From the NCBI GenBank assembly GCA_963800255.1, contig CAWDAK010000019.1, positions 39,286 through 103,285 on the forward strand: a stretch of DNA of 64,000 bases, read 5' to 3'. Numbering within the stretch: position 1 is the stretch's first letter; every line of letters begins with the position of its first letter. Shown one piece after another: positions 52,945 through 62,512 of this stretch. The notes below the pieces were generated by a model. That model was not told where the DNA came from. It did no database searches and saw only the letters and a program-made list of their open reading frames with translations. Both the position numbers and the translations under genes were made by a program. This DNA comes from DATFVA01 sp963800255. Lineage in GTDB: Bacteria > Bacteroidota > Ignavibacteria > Ignavibacteriales > Ignavibacteriaceae.

Positions 52945-55900
52945 TTACTTGACCAACAGCATCTTACGTGCTTGAGAATAATTCTGCGTAGTCAGTTTAT
53001 ATATGTATACTCCGCTTGCCAGAGAACCCGCATCAAAGCTTACCTCATACCTTCCCGGGTTTCTTAACTCATTATTTACCAGGGATTTAACCCTTCTGCC
53101 GAGTATATCATAAACAATCAGTTCAACATTTGTCCTTTCAGGAATATCAAACCTTATTATCGTGGTAGGGTTAAAAGGATTGGGGTAATTGTTATATAAT
53201 GAATATTCGGTAGGAATAATATTCACTTTTTTACTCTCACCCTCAAAGTTTGTTTTCATTAAGTTATTTAATCTATCAACAAGTTCTCCCTGGCTATTTG
53301 CCACATATTTTCCGGGCAGTCCTTTCTGTAATCCACCACCGCCTTCGTTATATGATATGATTGCTGTCGTCAGGGCATCTATCTCTGCAAATAAGCCTTC
53401 TTCTGTCTCGGGATTCTGCTGAGCAATCTCATCGAAGCTATTTATTGCGGGGAGATATTGCTGATTGCCTACAAGACAAAGATCAGAGAGCTGCGTTACT
53501 ACTTTAAGGACAAGACTGTCTGTAATCAATGGTAGTTTTGTCTGCAGAAGATTATTTAAGTCGGTAAAGTTAGCTCCTGTTGAATCTGTTATCTTTTTTA
53601 TCGTATATAACTGTGTATACCCTTCAACCGCTTCCGGCTCTGTTGGGTAAGTATCCACAGCGTTTTTATATAAAACTTCTGCAGTTGTGTAATCACCGGC
53701 ATTAAATGATGAATCTGCCGCTTTCAGCTGCATATCCAGTGCATCCTGTTCAACTGCAGCTTCTCCTATGGGATATAAAGTATCGATCACTGAACGATCT
53801 GCAGCATATACAATAAATGCACAGTCGATGGGATTGTCGATCTGAGGACAGATGCTATAGTTAGGATCATAGTTTACATTAAGGCTGCCAAATCTATCAC
53901 TTAACTCATATTCAGGATTATCTCCCCATCCCTGGTAGGGTATCTGCAGGGTCACTGAACCCCCTGGAGGTAAACTTCCGCTGATAAGGTTTTTTACAAG
54001 ACTTTGTGGAAGCCCGGTTCTATTATCATATACGTTATTACAGGGTGTATCCATTAAAAGCCTTGCGCTAGATAACCGTATCTCTGAGCCGTCATAAGGA
54101 ACGCTTATTCCGTTACTATAAATCTCATTATAGCCGGTTAAAGCATAATACAACGGTGGATTATGACAAGGAATCCGGACAAGGTAGCCTCTTAAGTCAG
54201 GCTGTGAACCTGTGCCGATATATATCCCGTTTTTTACATTATTTGTAACTGTGTTTGCCCCTATACCCGGAGAAGAGTTCGCAAGGTAAATACCGTATAG
54301 ATGACCTGATATCTGGTTCTGCCTGATATATCCATTAGTGCCGCTGAAAAAGATACCCTGTCCGTTTTGGGTATTACTTGTCATCTGGTTGCTTATTACC
54401 TGGGCTTCACCTACCTGGTAGAGTCTTACATCATAAGTATTATTGGAAAACGTATTATTCTGAACTACTATGCTGCTGCAGGCTGTTGCGCTAACCCCTG
54501 TTCCTGAGCTGCTGAATGTGCACCACTTAACTTTGGGCAGAGTCGCAAGGTTTGACAATATTAGAATGCCTGAGTTTGAAAAACCGTTAAATGTAGAGTG
54601 ATAGATCTGAAAGTTCCTTACTCTTCCGGATGCTTTAATGCCGCTGCTGCCGCTCTGAAAATGACAATAGTTAACTGTAACTCCGCCGTCATTTTCAACA
54701 ACAACCGCATCTGTCCCTGATTGTGCAGTGATCGTTAAATAATGACTTGAGCTTCCGGTTATTGCTGCCGGTCCCTGAACAATTATTGACTTACCATTCA
54801 TCATAGTAATGCTTCCGTTGCCTGATGTTTCTATCCTTGCATTTCCTTTCAGATAGATATTTCCATAACAGGTATAACTTGCATTAACCTTAAGCGTTAC
54901 ACCATCTTCAATTATCATATCATCAGATAAAGTAAGCGCATTACTGATAGTGTCCGGGTAATATAGTTCCCCGCCATATTTAACCACCGGGGCAACTTCA
55001 TAAAGATATCCTTCTCCTGCAGGGTGGCTGAGAGAATAGGTTAAATAAGAACCTGAAAAAAAAGTTGTATCGAACTGACCTTCATAATCCCTAAAACGGT
55101 AGTTATAAAATCCAGTTACAGGTGGGGTAACTTTAACCTGAACCGATTTTGGTGTATTTGGTAGGAGATTCACGAGGAAAAAGTATTTGTCATCGCTATA
55201 TCCGTTTCTATAAAAAAAACCAGCGTGCCAGTTCATAGTTGATGCACTTTGATTATAAGGCAGAGTTAAATAATCATAAGTTTGATTTGAGGGATCCTCT
55301 CTTGCATCAATAGAGACTCCGGTATAACCTAACCCCAGTAATCTATCCCCCAGACTTCCGTGAAGACGAGGTATTATCTCATTATGGAGTAAATTCCATA
55401 GTCCTGTGGGACTTCCGTCTTCATTAACCAACCCGTAAAGGTAAAAGTTCTTATTAATAACTGGATTATATGAAGGATGGGAATTAAATGTCCAAAATAA
55501 TAAACCTTTCACTCCGTATGCCAGAGATTGCATTATTGATGTTTTAAGTTCATTCGGACTGGGTAATCGCCATATAACCCAAGTACTGTCAGCATCTTTT
55601 AATCCAAATCCTTGCCCAACAAACCAAAAACCAGACTGCAAAGAACTTGAAACCTGAAACTCGTCACCCATAGATTTTAGATCCTGCCACCTCACAACCT
55701 CCCAGGCTGGGCTAAATGGATAAGGATCGATTATTATAGTGTCGGGCTTAATCATATGATAGTAATCCACCATAAAAGTATCGCCATTTACAACCATCCC
55801 GGGTTGCACATATTGTGTGACACGATTTCTACCATTTGAGTATAAATTCACGAGTGAATCAACAATACGAATAGGTGTAAAAGCATCTAAGGAGTATGGC

Positions 55901-56946
55901 TCGTCCTGACCGTACCAATACTTTATATTATCCCATTCGGAGCCAGAGTATGTTTGAATATCATTTTGAATTCTAGTAATCACCGAGTCATGTGTTAATG
56001 GATTGACAAACTCATCCCAACCAGCAGAGTCATATACTTCTGCATAGTCAATGAAAAGGGTAGTGCTATCGTTTCCAAGATAATCTACCCGGAATTGGAT
56101 CCCGTTGTCATCATTATCGTGGCTGTATCCAATTGTTGATGAATCCAAGATAGTGAAATTTTCAGGAAAATACGGGCCTTGCTGAGGTTTTGAACCTACT
56201 ATTGCAGAATAGAAAGTATCAGGGTATCTATAAGTTTGGCCGTTAAAGTCGAATAATTGAAATTTTGCACTATCCGGAAAATCGGAAATTCTTAAAGTAT
56301 CACACAAAAATGTTGAATCGTGCAATATCCAGGAATGAGGATTAGTATCAAAAATTTCAGCATATCTATATACGACTTTGATTACACAAATATCTTTATC
56401 GGGAGAAAGAGAATAAGGATCATTCAGCGCCAGGTTAAACCTGGTATAATAGTCTACACCTTTAACATCTCCGGTATGATAATAACTCTTATGTCTTTGA
56501 TCCTGTCTGTAATGCGGACCGAACATTAATGAACAGGCAGGAGCAGTTACACCCAAACTTGACCAGCAGGATTTTCCCTGCCAGACGGTATCTTTGCCAT
56601 ACTTATGTTTTACACCAATATGCATAGGCAATATATATGATTCATCCTGTTCGCCTTCCCAGCGTGAATAGTAGCTGGTTGCGTAGTACGAAATCCAATC
56701 CTGGTTCTGTCCAGCATTCATTGCAAGAACATCATAGTTGGAGAGGAATTCATTTGTTGATTCATAAGCCCCCCAAGCAGCCATATTGAAGCCTGTGGAA
56801 TCATATCTGTCGAGAACGGCCTGATTGGGAGAACCTGTAATAAAAGCACCAATACGAAAATCAGGTGAAGGTTGTTCCTGTGGAAAAAGTGAAGTCGAAC
56901 TTAGCAGTATAACTAATAATATATAGACCCTTGAATATGTTGCCAT
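52945..56946 (-). CDS. 1333-residue surface protein: hydrolase-like barrel, beta-helix, TPR-like region, T9SS domain
   Basis: Signal peptide MATYSRVYILLVILLSSTSLFPQ. The first about 640 residues look like a TIM-barrel glycosidase-type domain: GFNMAAWGAYESTNEF at the start, KYWYGQDEPYSLDAF (a possible acid pair), and GVKGLLFWTFNSHPSY as a late strand. Residues about 670-1000 form a right-handed parallel beta-helix with repeats such as VQNNTFSNNTYDVRL. A TPR-like stretch follows (about 1130-1200, AADSSFNAGDYTTAEVLYK), then the T9SS type A domain (YNNYPNPFNPTTIIRFDIPE ... ARKMLLVK). A polysaccharide-binding or degrading role on the surface is inference; the catalytic residues are unproven. Confidence 0.75.
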   Translation of the reverse strand: MATYSRVYILLVILLSSTSLFPQEQPSPDFRIGAFITGSPNQAVLDRYDSTGFNMAAWGAYESTNEFLSNYDVLAMNAGQNQDWISYYATSYYSRWEGEQDESYILPMHIGVKHKYGKDTVWQGKSCWSSLGVTAPACSLMFGPHYRQDQRHKSYYHTGDVKGVDYYTRFNLALNDPYSLSPDKDICVIKVVYRYAEIFDTNPHSWILHDSTFLCDTLRISDFPDSAKFQLFDFNGQTYRYPDTFYSAIVGSKPQQGPYFPENFTILDSSTIGYSHDNDDNGIQFRVDYLGNDSTTLFIDYAEVYDSAGWDEFVNPLTHDSVITRIQNDIQTYSGSEWDNIKYWYGQDEPYSLDAFTPIRIVDSLVNLYSNGRNRVTQYVQPGMVVNGDTFMVDYYHMIKPDTIIIDPYPFSPAWEVVRWQDLKSMGDEFQVSSSLQSGFWFVGQGFGLKDADSTWVIWRLPSPNELKTSIMQSLAYGVKGLLFWTFNSHPSYNPVINKNFYLYGLVNEDGSPTGLWNLLHNEIIPRLHGSLGDRLLGLGYTGVSIDAREDPSNQTYDYLTLPYNQSASTMNWHAGFFYRNGYSDDKYFFLVNLLPNTPKSVQVKVTPPVTGFYNYRFRDYEGQFDTTFFSGSYLTYSLSHPAGEGYLYEVAPVVKYGGELYYPDTISNALTLSDDMIIEDGVTLKVNASYTCYGNIYLKGNARIETSGNGSITMMNGKSIIVQGPAAITGSSSHYLTITAQSGTDAVVVENDGGVTVNYCHFQSGSSGIKASGRVRNFQIYHSTFNGFSNSGILILSNLATLPKVKWCTFSSSGTGVSATACSSIVVQNNTFSNNTYDVRLYQVGEAQVISNQMTSNTQNGQGIFFSGTNGYIRQNQISGHLYGIYLANSSPGIGANTVTNNVKNGIYIGTGSQPDLRGYLVRIPCHNPPLYYALTGYNEIYSNGISVPYDGSEIRLSSARLLMDTPCNNVYDNRTGLPQSLVKNLISGSLPPGGSVTLQIPYQGWGDNPEYELSDRFGSLNVNYDPNYSICPQIDNPIDCAFIVYAADRSVIDTLYPIGEAAVEQDALDMQLKAADSSFNAGDYTTAEVLYKNAVDTYPTEPEAVEGYTQLYTIKKITDSTGANFTDLNNLLQTKLPLITDSLVLKVVTQLSDLCLVGNQQYLPAINSFDEIAQQNPETEEGLFAEIDALTTAIISYNEGGGGLQKGLPGKYVANSQGELVDRLNNLMKTNFEGESKKVNIIPTEYSLYNNYPNPFNPTTIIRFDIPERTNVELIVYDILGRRVKSLVNNELRNPGRYEVSFDAGSLASGVYIYKLTTQNYSQARKMLLVK

Positions 56947-56988
56947 ATTTACCTCCTGTAAAAGTTGGTAACTGGAAAGAATCCCAGT

Positions 56989-58821
56989 TTATTTTAAATA
57001 AACCATTTTAATTATATCAGTAAAAACCGGAATGTTGTGCTCATTGCTAACCATTATCTGGCAGATATATATTCCGCTTGCCAGCTGGTTTGCAAGTGAT
57101 GATGACCCTTCGGTGGCGTTCCCCGTATATTCTACTTCGTGATACCCTCCTTCCTGGGATTGATTTACTAAGGTTTGAACTAATTCTCCTTTTATATCAT
57201 AGATATAGAGTTTAACGTATCCTCTTTCTTTAAGCCTGTATCCTATTCTTGTTGTTGGGTTAAAAGGATTGGGGTAGTTCTGAAATAATCTGTAATTGTT
57301 AATTATAAATTCTTCTTTGTCCTTTACCCCTGTAAGGACAAGGTGAAGTTCTTCTGATGGATCAGAGACATTCCCCTGATTATCAACTGCCGTAAGTTTG
57401 AAGTAAAGATTGTTTATCCCTTCAGGTCTTATGTGGATATAAAAAGTATCCTCAACGGAGGCTGCAAAGGTTGTTGAATCTACTGTGAAGTTCTCAGTTG
57501 TATCCCTGAATAGATTGTAATGATTGAAATCTGCAACTGTATTCTTATTCCATTTAAGAAGGATATAATTTGTGTCTATTGTAGCACTTAAATTAACAGG
57601 TGATCTTGGAGGCAGATCCTGATATTTATAGCTTTCGCCGTAAGTACCCCCGTAAAGGCCTATATCGCTCCTTGTCCCGTCAACATCTAATATAGCAGGA
57701 TCACCCCTGTCAATAAGTGGAGAGAACATCTGCAGGTGAAAATCAGGTCCCCCGTTTGAGGTATCCTCATTCACGACCATAGGATCGACTGAAATATTTG
57801 TGCTGTCAGGGGTAAAACCCGGATAATTAACTCCATTATGCCAGCTGTTATTGTATTGAATAGTTGGTGTTCCATATTTAACAAAACCAGTCCCGCAGTT
57901 TATGGCTATATTATTTTTTACAACACCACTTATTTCATAAGCTGTACCTGATACATTAAATACTACATTATTGTAGATCTGCTGCCCGAAGCCATCTGTT
58001 ATCCCACCACCACCAGGGTTTCCTATGATTAAATTATTGCAAACAATTGAAGAATCTGTATAGCCGATGGATATACCTTTTCCCCCTTGATTTAATTTTA
58101 TTAAGTTGTTTTTAACTGTGAACCTTGATCCATATGACTTGTTGATCCCAGCCCCCCGCATATTAACTTCTATGTAATTTGAATCAATTACTGGAGAGAA
58201 ATTAAGAAAATAACCACCGACACGAACACCATTCACAATAGACGATTGCGAATTCGGGAAAGGGTATATCAGATTTTTCCTTATCTCTGCATTTGAGTTG
58301 AAAATATCAATGCCTATAATAACATTCCTAAAGAGATTTTTGTAGATGAAGATATTAGAATTTATACTTGTATCTAAATTATTTACCGAAATACCCCCAC
58401 CAAAATTAGCCATATTTTGAAGTTCGTTAAACATTATCCTTGAACCAATACAACCCGGATCGGAAATACACCAATTATATAAGGCAGATATTATTTTAAA
58501 CCCCTCTACCAAACAACTATCTCTTATTGATAACGAAAACGATGTTATATTTGCCGCATTGATTATGCAGCTGTCCATCCCTGCGCCTATCAGGGATAAA
58601 CCAGGTATCATTACAACCTGTTCTTCATAAACCCCGTTAGCTACATATATGGTATCACCGAAGGAAGAGATATTTATCGCACTCATAATTGAATCTGCGG
58701 CTGTCTCCCAGGATATGTAGGGTGGTGTGCTGCTGCCGGAATGGCTTACGTAGCGGATTTCGGCGTATTGCGAATTGCAAATACTTAAAGACAAGAAGAA
58801 AAAGAGTACCAATTTTTTCAT
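56989..58821 (-). CDS. Beta-helix surface protein with T9SS domain, copy 1
   Basis: A 610-residue protein with signal peptide MKKLVLFFFLSLSICNSQ, then an opening common to this family (YAEIRYVSH, ETAADSIMSAIN, GDTIYVANGVYEEQVVMIPG). About 90-390 is a right-handed beta-helix, ended by FHLQMFSPLIDRGDPAILDV and RSDIGLYGGTYGE. About 400-500 is FN3-like (PVNLSATIDTNYILLKWNKN) and the end is a T9SS domain (FQNYPNPFNPTTRIGYRLKE ... KMVYLK). Ribosome site CAGGAG precedes the ATG. It is the diverged member of a set of three tandem paralogues; its upstream region is nearly identical to that of copy 2. Confidence 0.8.
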   Translation of the reverse strand: MKKLVLFFFLSLSICNSQYAEIRYVSHSGSSTPPYISWETAADSIMSAINISSFGDTIYVANGVYEEQVVMIPGLSLIGAGMDSCIINAANITSFSLSIRDSCLVEGFKIISALYNWCISDPGCIGSRIMFNELQNMANFGGGISVNNLDTSINSNIFIYKNLFRNVIIGIDIFNSNAEIRKNLIYPFPNSQSSIVNGVRVGGYFLNFSPVIDSNYIEVNMRGAGINKSYGSRFTVKNNLIKLNQGGKGISIGYTDSSIVCNNLIIGNPGGGGITDGFGQQIYNNVVFNVSGTAYEISGVVKNNIAINCGTGFVKYGTPTIQYNNSWHNGVNYPGFTPDSTNISVDPMVVNEDTSNGGPDFHLQMFSPLIDRGDPAILDVDGTRSDIGLYGGTYGESYKYQDLPPRSPVNLSATIDTNYILLKWNKNTVADFNHYNLFRDTTENFTVDSTTFAASVEDTFYIHIRPEGINNLYFKLTAVDNQGNVSDPSEELHLVLTGVKDKEEFIINNYRLFQNYPNPFNPTTRIGYRLKERGYVKLYIYDIKGELVQTLVNQSQEGGYHEVEYTGNATEGSSSLANQLASGIYICQIMVSNEHNIPVFTDIIKMVYLK

Positions 58822-59489
58822 AGCGTACTCCTGTGGTAAAACGTTTATATCAAAGGAAGCAAATTCATAGGTCCCCGTAACCTTTTCATAATTTAAGCTA
58901 ATTGAATTTAGAAATCCAGATGGTGAGACGCAAGATTAATATTCGATTAATAATTTAATAGTAAGACAAGCAGGATTTTATTTGGTGAAAGATTTGAATT
59001 TCAGACACACATTAAACTCAGAAGCCGATACAGCCCTAAAGTCATACCGGCCCTACTTAATCTGGGGCGACTAAGATTTATACAGAAAGGGACTGACTTC
59101 CATTACTCAAATTTTTATTTGTCCTATCCAATTTATGACGAAATATGTCAGCCTTACCAGCTACCATACTACTGCTATTCGTGCGCAACCTACACACCCC
59201 GTACATATGTTGCATACGTAAAAGTGTAATTTCGTAATTTTAGGACATATATTTGATTTCCAGTCTGTTTTATAAGCTTTTCAATTACGATGTTGAACCC
59301 TGGGATCGTAATTCGATCGTAACAGTACACAACAATACACGGCCATCGGCAGAAGGGCGAAGTCAGATCATCAGGGAACAAAATATTGAAGAATTAACAC
59401 GATTTTAGAAAATAAAGGCTGCCCCTTTGAGACAGCCTCTAAGGTCAATTATAGAATTATCAATGTATAGAGAACGACCTCCAAGCCAT
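58822..59489. repeat. Upstream part of the tandem repeat unit, copy 1; no clear gene
   Basis: These 668 bp, together with 59490-59759, recur at 61575-62242 (and on to 62512) with one base change seen (C at 59299, T at 62052). They hold the promoter region of beta-helix copy 1 and, at 59416-59438, a terminator. Short reading frames occur on both strands (one of 63 codons at 59190-59381 minus) but none has a ribosome site or family-like sequence, so I do not call them. Confidence 0.6.
59416..59438 (-). terminator. Terminator after the 83-residue remnant
   Basis: AGAGGCTG and CAGCCT pair on the minus strand around a loop, followed by TTATTTTCT; same arms as other hairpins in the window. An identical copy is at 62169-62191. 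Confidence 0.55.
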
Positions 59490-59741
59490 TCAAGAGTAAC
59501 ATATAACTTGGATCAACGGCCTTGAGTTTTCATAAAGATATCCGCTTTCCTCACTACAATCATATAACATAAAATTATCATATCCATCACGGTTCTGGTC
59601 TCCCAAAGGATAGATATCCCGGTAAGCAAAATTAAGATTCAGGCTTTTCTTAAAGATTAGAGAATCAAACTGCCCGTATGCGGTGTATGACGATAATATT
59701 GTTAGCAAGAGAAGATATAAAGAAATGTTCTGGATCTTCAT
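59490..59741 (-). pseudogene. Remnant of an FG-GAP-like secreted protein, copy 1
   Basis: An 83-residue frame with a signal peptide (MKIQNISLYLLLLTILSSYTAYGQ), followed by PLGDQNRDGYDNFMLYD, which is an FG-GAP/VCBS type repeat. It ends abruptly; a better C-terminus (AVDPSYMLLLNGLEVVLY) continues in another frame before the terminator, so it looks like a truncated and shifted relic of a longer surface protein. An exact copy is at 62243-62494. Confidence 0.5.
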
Positions 59742-59759
59742 TGATTCTCCTTCAACTAA

Positions 59760-61574
59760 TTATTTCAACAAAATCATCTTCTTAATATCTGAGAAAACAG
59801 GAATATTGTTTTCACTTCTTACCATTAGCTGGTAGATATAAATTCCGCTAGCAAGGTCTTTCTGGCTGAAGGTTACTTCGTGGTAGCCTGCCTGCTGGTT
59901 CTGATTTACCAGTGTTTCAATTAGCTCACCTTTCACATCATAGACATACAGCTTAACATATCCTCTTTCCTTTATCCTATAGCCTATTTTTGTTGAAGGA
60001 TTAAAGGGATTGGGATAATTCTGGAAGAACTTGTAATTGTTAATGGTAAATTCTTCATTGTTCTTTATTCCTGTAAGCACCAGGTGAAGTTCTTCTGAGG
60101 GTTCTGAGACATTTCCCTGGTTATCATCGGCAGTAAGTTTGAAGTAAAGGTTATTTATTCCTTCAGGTCTGATATGCAGATAGAAAGTATCTTCAACTGA
60201 GGCCACAAAGGTGGTTGAATCTGCCGTAAAATTCTCCGTCGTATCCCTGTAAAGGTTATAATGACTGAAATCTGCCTCATTATTTTTGTTCCATTTAAGA
60301 AGGATATAATTTGTGTCCATAGTAGCGCTTAAATTAACTGGTGCTCTTGGCGGAAGATCCTGATATTTATAGAATTCTCCGAACGGACCGCCGTATAAAC
60401 CAATATCACTCCTGGTACCGTCTTTATCCAGAATATCCGGATCACCCCTGTCAATAAGCGGAGAGAACATCTGCAGGTGAAAATCAAGATCACCAAGTGT
60501 TGAATCATCATTAATGATCATTGGCAACTGGTAGATGTTTGTTGTATCAGTATTTGTAAATCCAGAAAAATTTACCGTATTATTCCAGAAGTTATTATAT
60601 TTTACCTCTGGTGGATCCTGGTTGTACCATTTTTCTACTCCGGTACTAGCGTTTGTTATAATATTGTTCCTAATGATATTATCCGGCCCTGCAACTACAC
60701 CGCTTCCAACATCAGAACCAATATAGTTGTTAAATACTTGCAGATATTGAACCCCTACATTATGAATGCCTGTACCATTGCCAATAATAAAGTTATTCAA
60801 AACTTTAACAGTATCAGAATAACTCAAAAACATTGCTCCGCCATAATCAAGAAAGATAGAATTATTTGAAATAATGGGGCTAGCCCCAAATGATTTATAT
60901 ATCCCATAAGAGCCTTGATTCGAATAAATAATATTTGAGTCTATAGTTGGTTTGTAAGAGTAGTCGAAAGCCTCGATACTTATACCAGCTATAATAGTCG
61001 AAAATGGATTCCGCTCCGTTGAAATATAATTATTTATGATTAGTGGACTCGAATTAAATATTTCCATACCGGTACTTACACTATCGAATATATTATTTCG
61101 AACTATGGGTGTTTTTAATCCTGTATAACCAACATATGCCCCATGCCAGGAATTTGTTACCTTATTTGACTGAATTATGTCTGTACCTCTTACTGCAATA
61201 CCATAACCTTTGGTAGTATTATAGTAAGTCTTAATGTAAAAACCACAGAATATGCAACTATCTACCACATCCACTGAAATGAATCCATCTGAATTGACCA
61301 AAGCTCTTGTATCTATAATGCAGCTGTCCATCCCTGCACCGATGAGTGATAAACCCGGTATCATCACTACCTGTTCTTCATAGACGCCGTTTGCTACATA
61401 AATAGTGTCACCAAAGGAAGAGACATTTATTGCGCTCATAATTGAATCTGCTGCTGTTTCCCAGGTGAGGTATGGAAGGGTGTTGCTGCCCTGGTGGCTT
61501 ACGTAGCGGATTTCGGCGTATTGCGAATTGCAAATACTTAAAGACAAGAAGAAAAAGAGTACCAATTTTTTCAT
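59760..61574 (-). CDS. Beta-helix surface protein with T9SS domain, copy 2
   Basis: A 604-residue paralogue of the 56989-58821 protein with the same signal peptide and opening segments, a right-handed beta-helix (about 90-390), FHLQMFSPLIDRGDPDILDK, an FN3-like domain and a T9SS tail (FQNYPNPFNPSTKIGYRIKE ... KKMILLK). The beta-helix middle differs strongly from copy 1, whereas the C-terminal half is nearly identical to copy 3. Ribosome site CAGGAG precedes the ATG. It lies 18 bp downstream of the remnant gene at 62243? No: the remnant upstream is at 61575 onward by tandem duplication, with its own promoter region. Confidence 0.8.
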   Translation of the reverse strand: MKKLVLFFFLSLSICNSQYAEIRYVSHQGSNTLPYLTWETAADSIMSAINVSSFGDTIYVANGVYEEQVVMIPGLSLIGAGMDSCIIDTRALVNSDGFISVDVVDSCIFCGFYIKTYYNTTKGYGIAVRGTDIIQSNKVTNSWHGAYVGYTGLKTPIVRNNIFDSVSTGMEIFNSSPLIINNYISTERNPFSTIIAGISIEAFDYSYKPTIDSNIIYSNQGSYGIYKSFGASPIISNNSIFLDYGGAMFLSYSDTVKVLNNFIIGNGTGIHNVGVQYLQVFNNYIGSDVGSGVVAGPDNIIRNNIITNASTGVEKWYNQDPPEVKYNNFWNNTVNFSGFTNTDTTNIYQLPMIINDDSTLGDLDFHLQMFSPLIDRGDPDILDKDGTRSDIGLYGGPFGEFYKYQDLPPRAPVNLSATMDTNYILLKWNKNNEADFSHYNLYRDTTENFTADSTTFVASVEDTFYLHIRPEGINNLYFKLTADDNQGNVSEPSEELHLVLTGIKNNEEFTINNYKFFQNYPNPFNPSTKIGYRIKERGYVKLYVYDVKGELIETLVNQNQQAGYHEVTFSQKDLASGIYIYQLMVRSENNIPVFSDIKKMILLK

Positions 61575-62242
61575 AGCGTACTCCTGTGGTAAAACGTTTA
61601 TATCAAAGGAAGCAAATTCATAGGTCCCCGTAACCTTTTCATAATTTAAGCTAATTGAATTTAGAAATCCAGATGGTGAGACGCAAGATTAATATTCGAT
61701 TAATAATTTAATAGTAAGACAAGCAGGATTTTATTTGGTGAAAGATTTGAATTTCAGACACACATTAAACTCAGAAGCCGATACAGCCCTAAAGTCATAC
61801 CGGCCCTACTTAATCTGGGGCGACTAAGATTTATACAGAAAGGGACTGACTTCCATTACTCAAATTTTTATTTGTCCTATCCAATTTATGACGAAATATG
61901 TCAGCCTTACCAGCTACCATACTACTGCTATTCGTGCGCAACCTACACACCCCGTACATATGTTGCATACGTAAAAGTGTAATTTCGTAATTTTAGGACA
62001 TATATTTGATTTCCAGTCTGTTTTATAAGCTTTTCAATTACGATGTTGAATCCTGGGATCGTAATTCGATCGTAACAGTACACAACAATACACGGCCATC
62101 GGCAGAAGGGCGAAGTCAGATCATCAGGGAACAAAATATTGAAGAATTAACACGATTTTAGAAAATAAAGGCTGCCCCTTTGAGACAGCCTCTAAGGTCA
62201 ATTATAGAATTATCAATGTATAGAGAACGACCTCCAAGCCAT
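61575..62242. repeat. Upstream part of the tandem repeat unit, copy 2; no clear gene
   Basis: Second copy of 58822-59489, displaced by 2753 bp. It should carry the promoter of beta-helix copy 2. I see no other gene in it. Confidence 0.6.
62169..62191 (-). terminator. Terminator after the second remnant
   Basis: Exact copy of the hairpin at 59416-59438. Confidence 0.55.
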
Positions 62243-62494
62243 TCAAGAGTAACATATAACTTGGATCAACGGCCTTGAGTTTTCATAAAGATATCCGCTT
62301 TCCTCACTACAATCATATAACATAAAATTATCATATCCATCACGGTTCTGGTCTCCCAAAGGATAGATATCCCGGTAAGCAAAATTAAGATTCAGGCTTT
62401 TCTTAAAGATTAGAGAATCAAACTGCCCGTATGCGGTGTATGACGATAATATTGTTAGCAAGAGAAGATATAAAGAAATGTTCTGGATCTTCAT
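62243..62494 (-). pseudogene. Remnant of an FG-GAP-like secreted protein, copy 2
   Basis: Identical in protein sequence to the frame at 59490-59741, with the same break, so the damage predates the tandem duplication (or is the real gene end). It lies 18 bp downstream of beta-helix copy 3 on the minus strand. Confidence 0.5.
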
Positions 62495-62512
62495 TGATTC
62501 TCCTTCAACTAA

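Noticed and set aside
59190..59381. 63-codon frame upstream of beta-helix copy 1, also at 61943-62134
   Set aside because: It is conserved only because the whole region is duplicated; there is no ribosome site, and the sequence has no family-like pattern.
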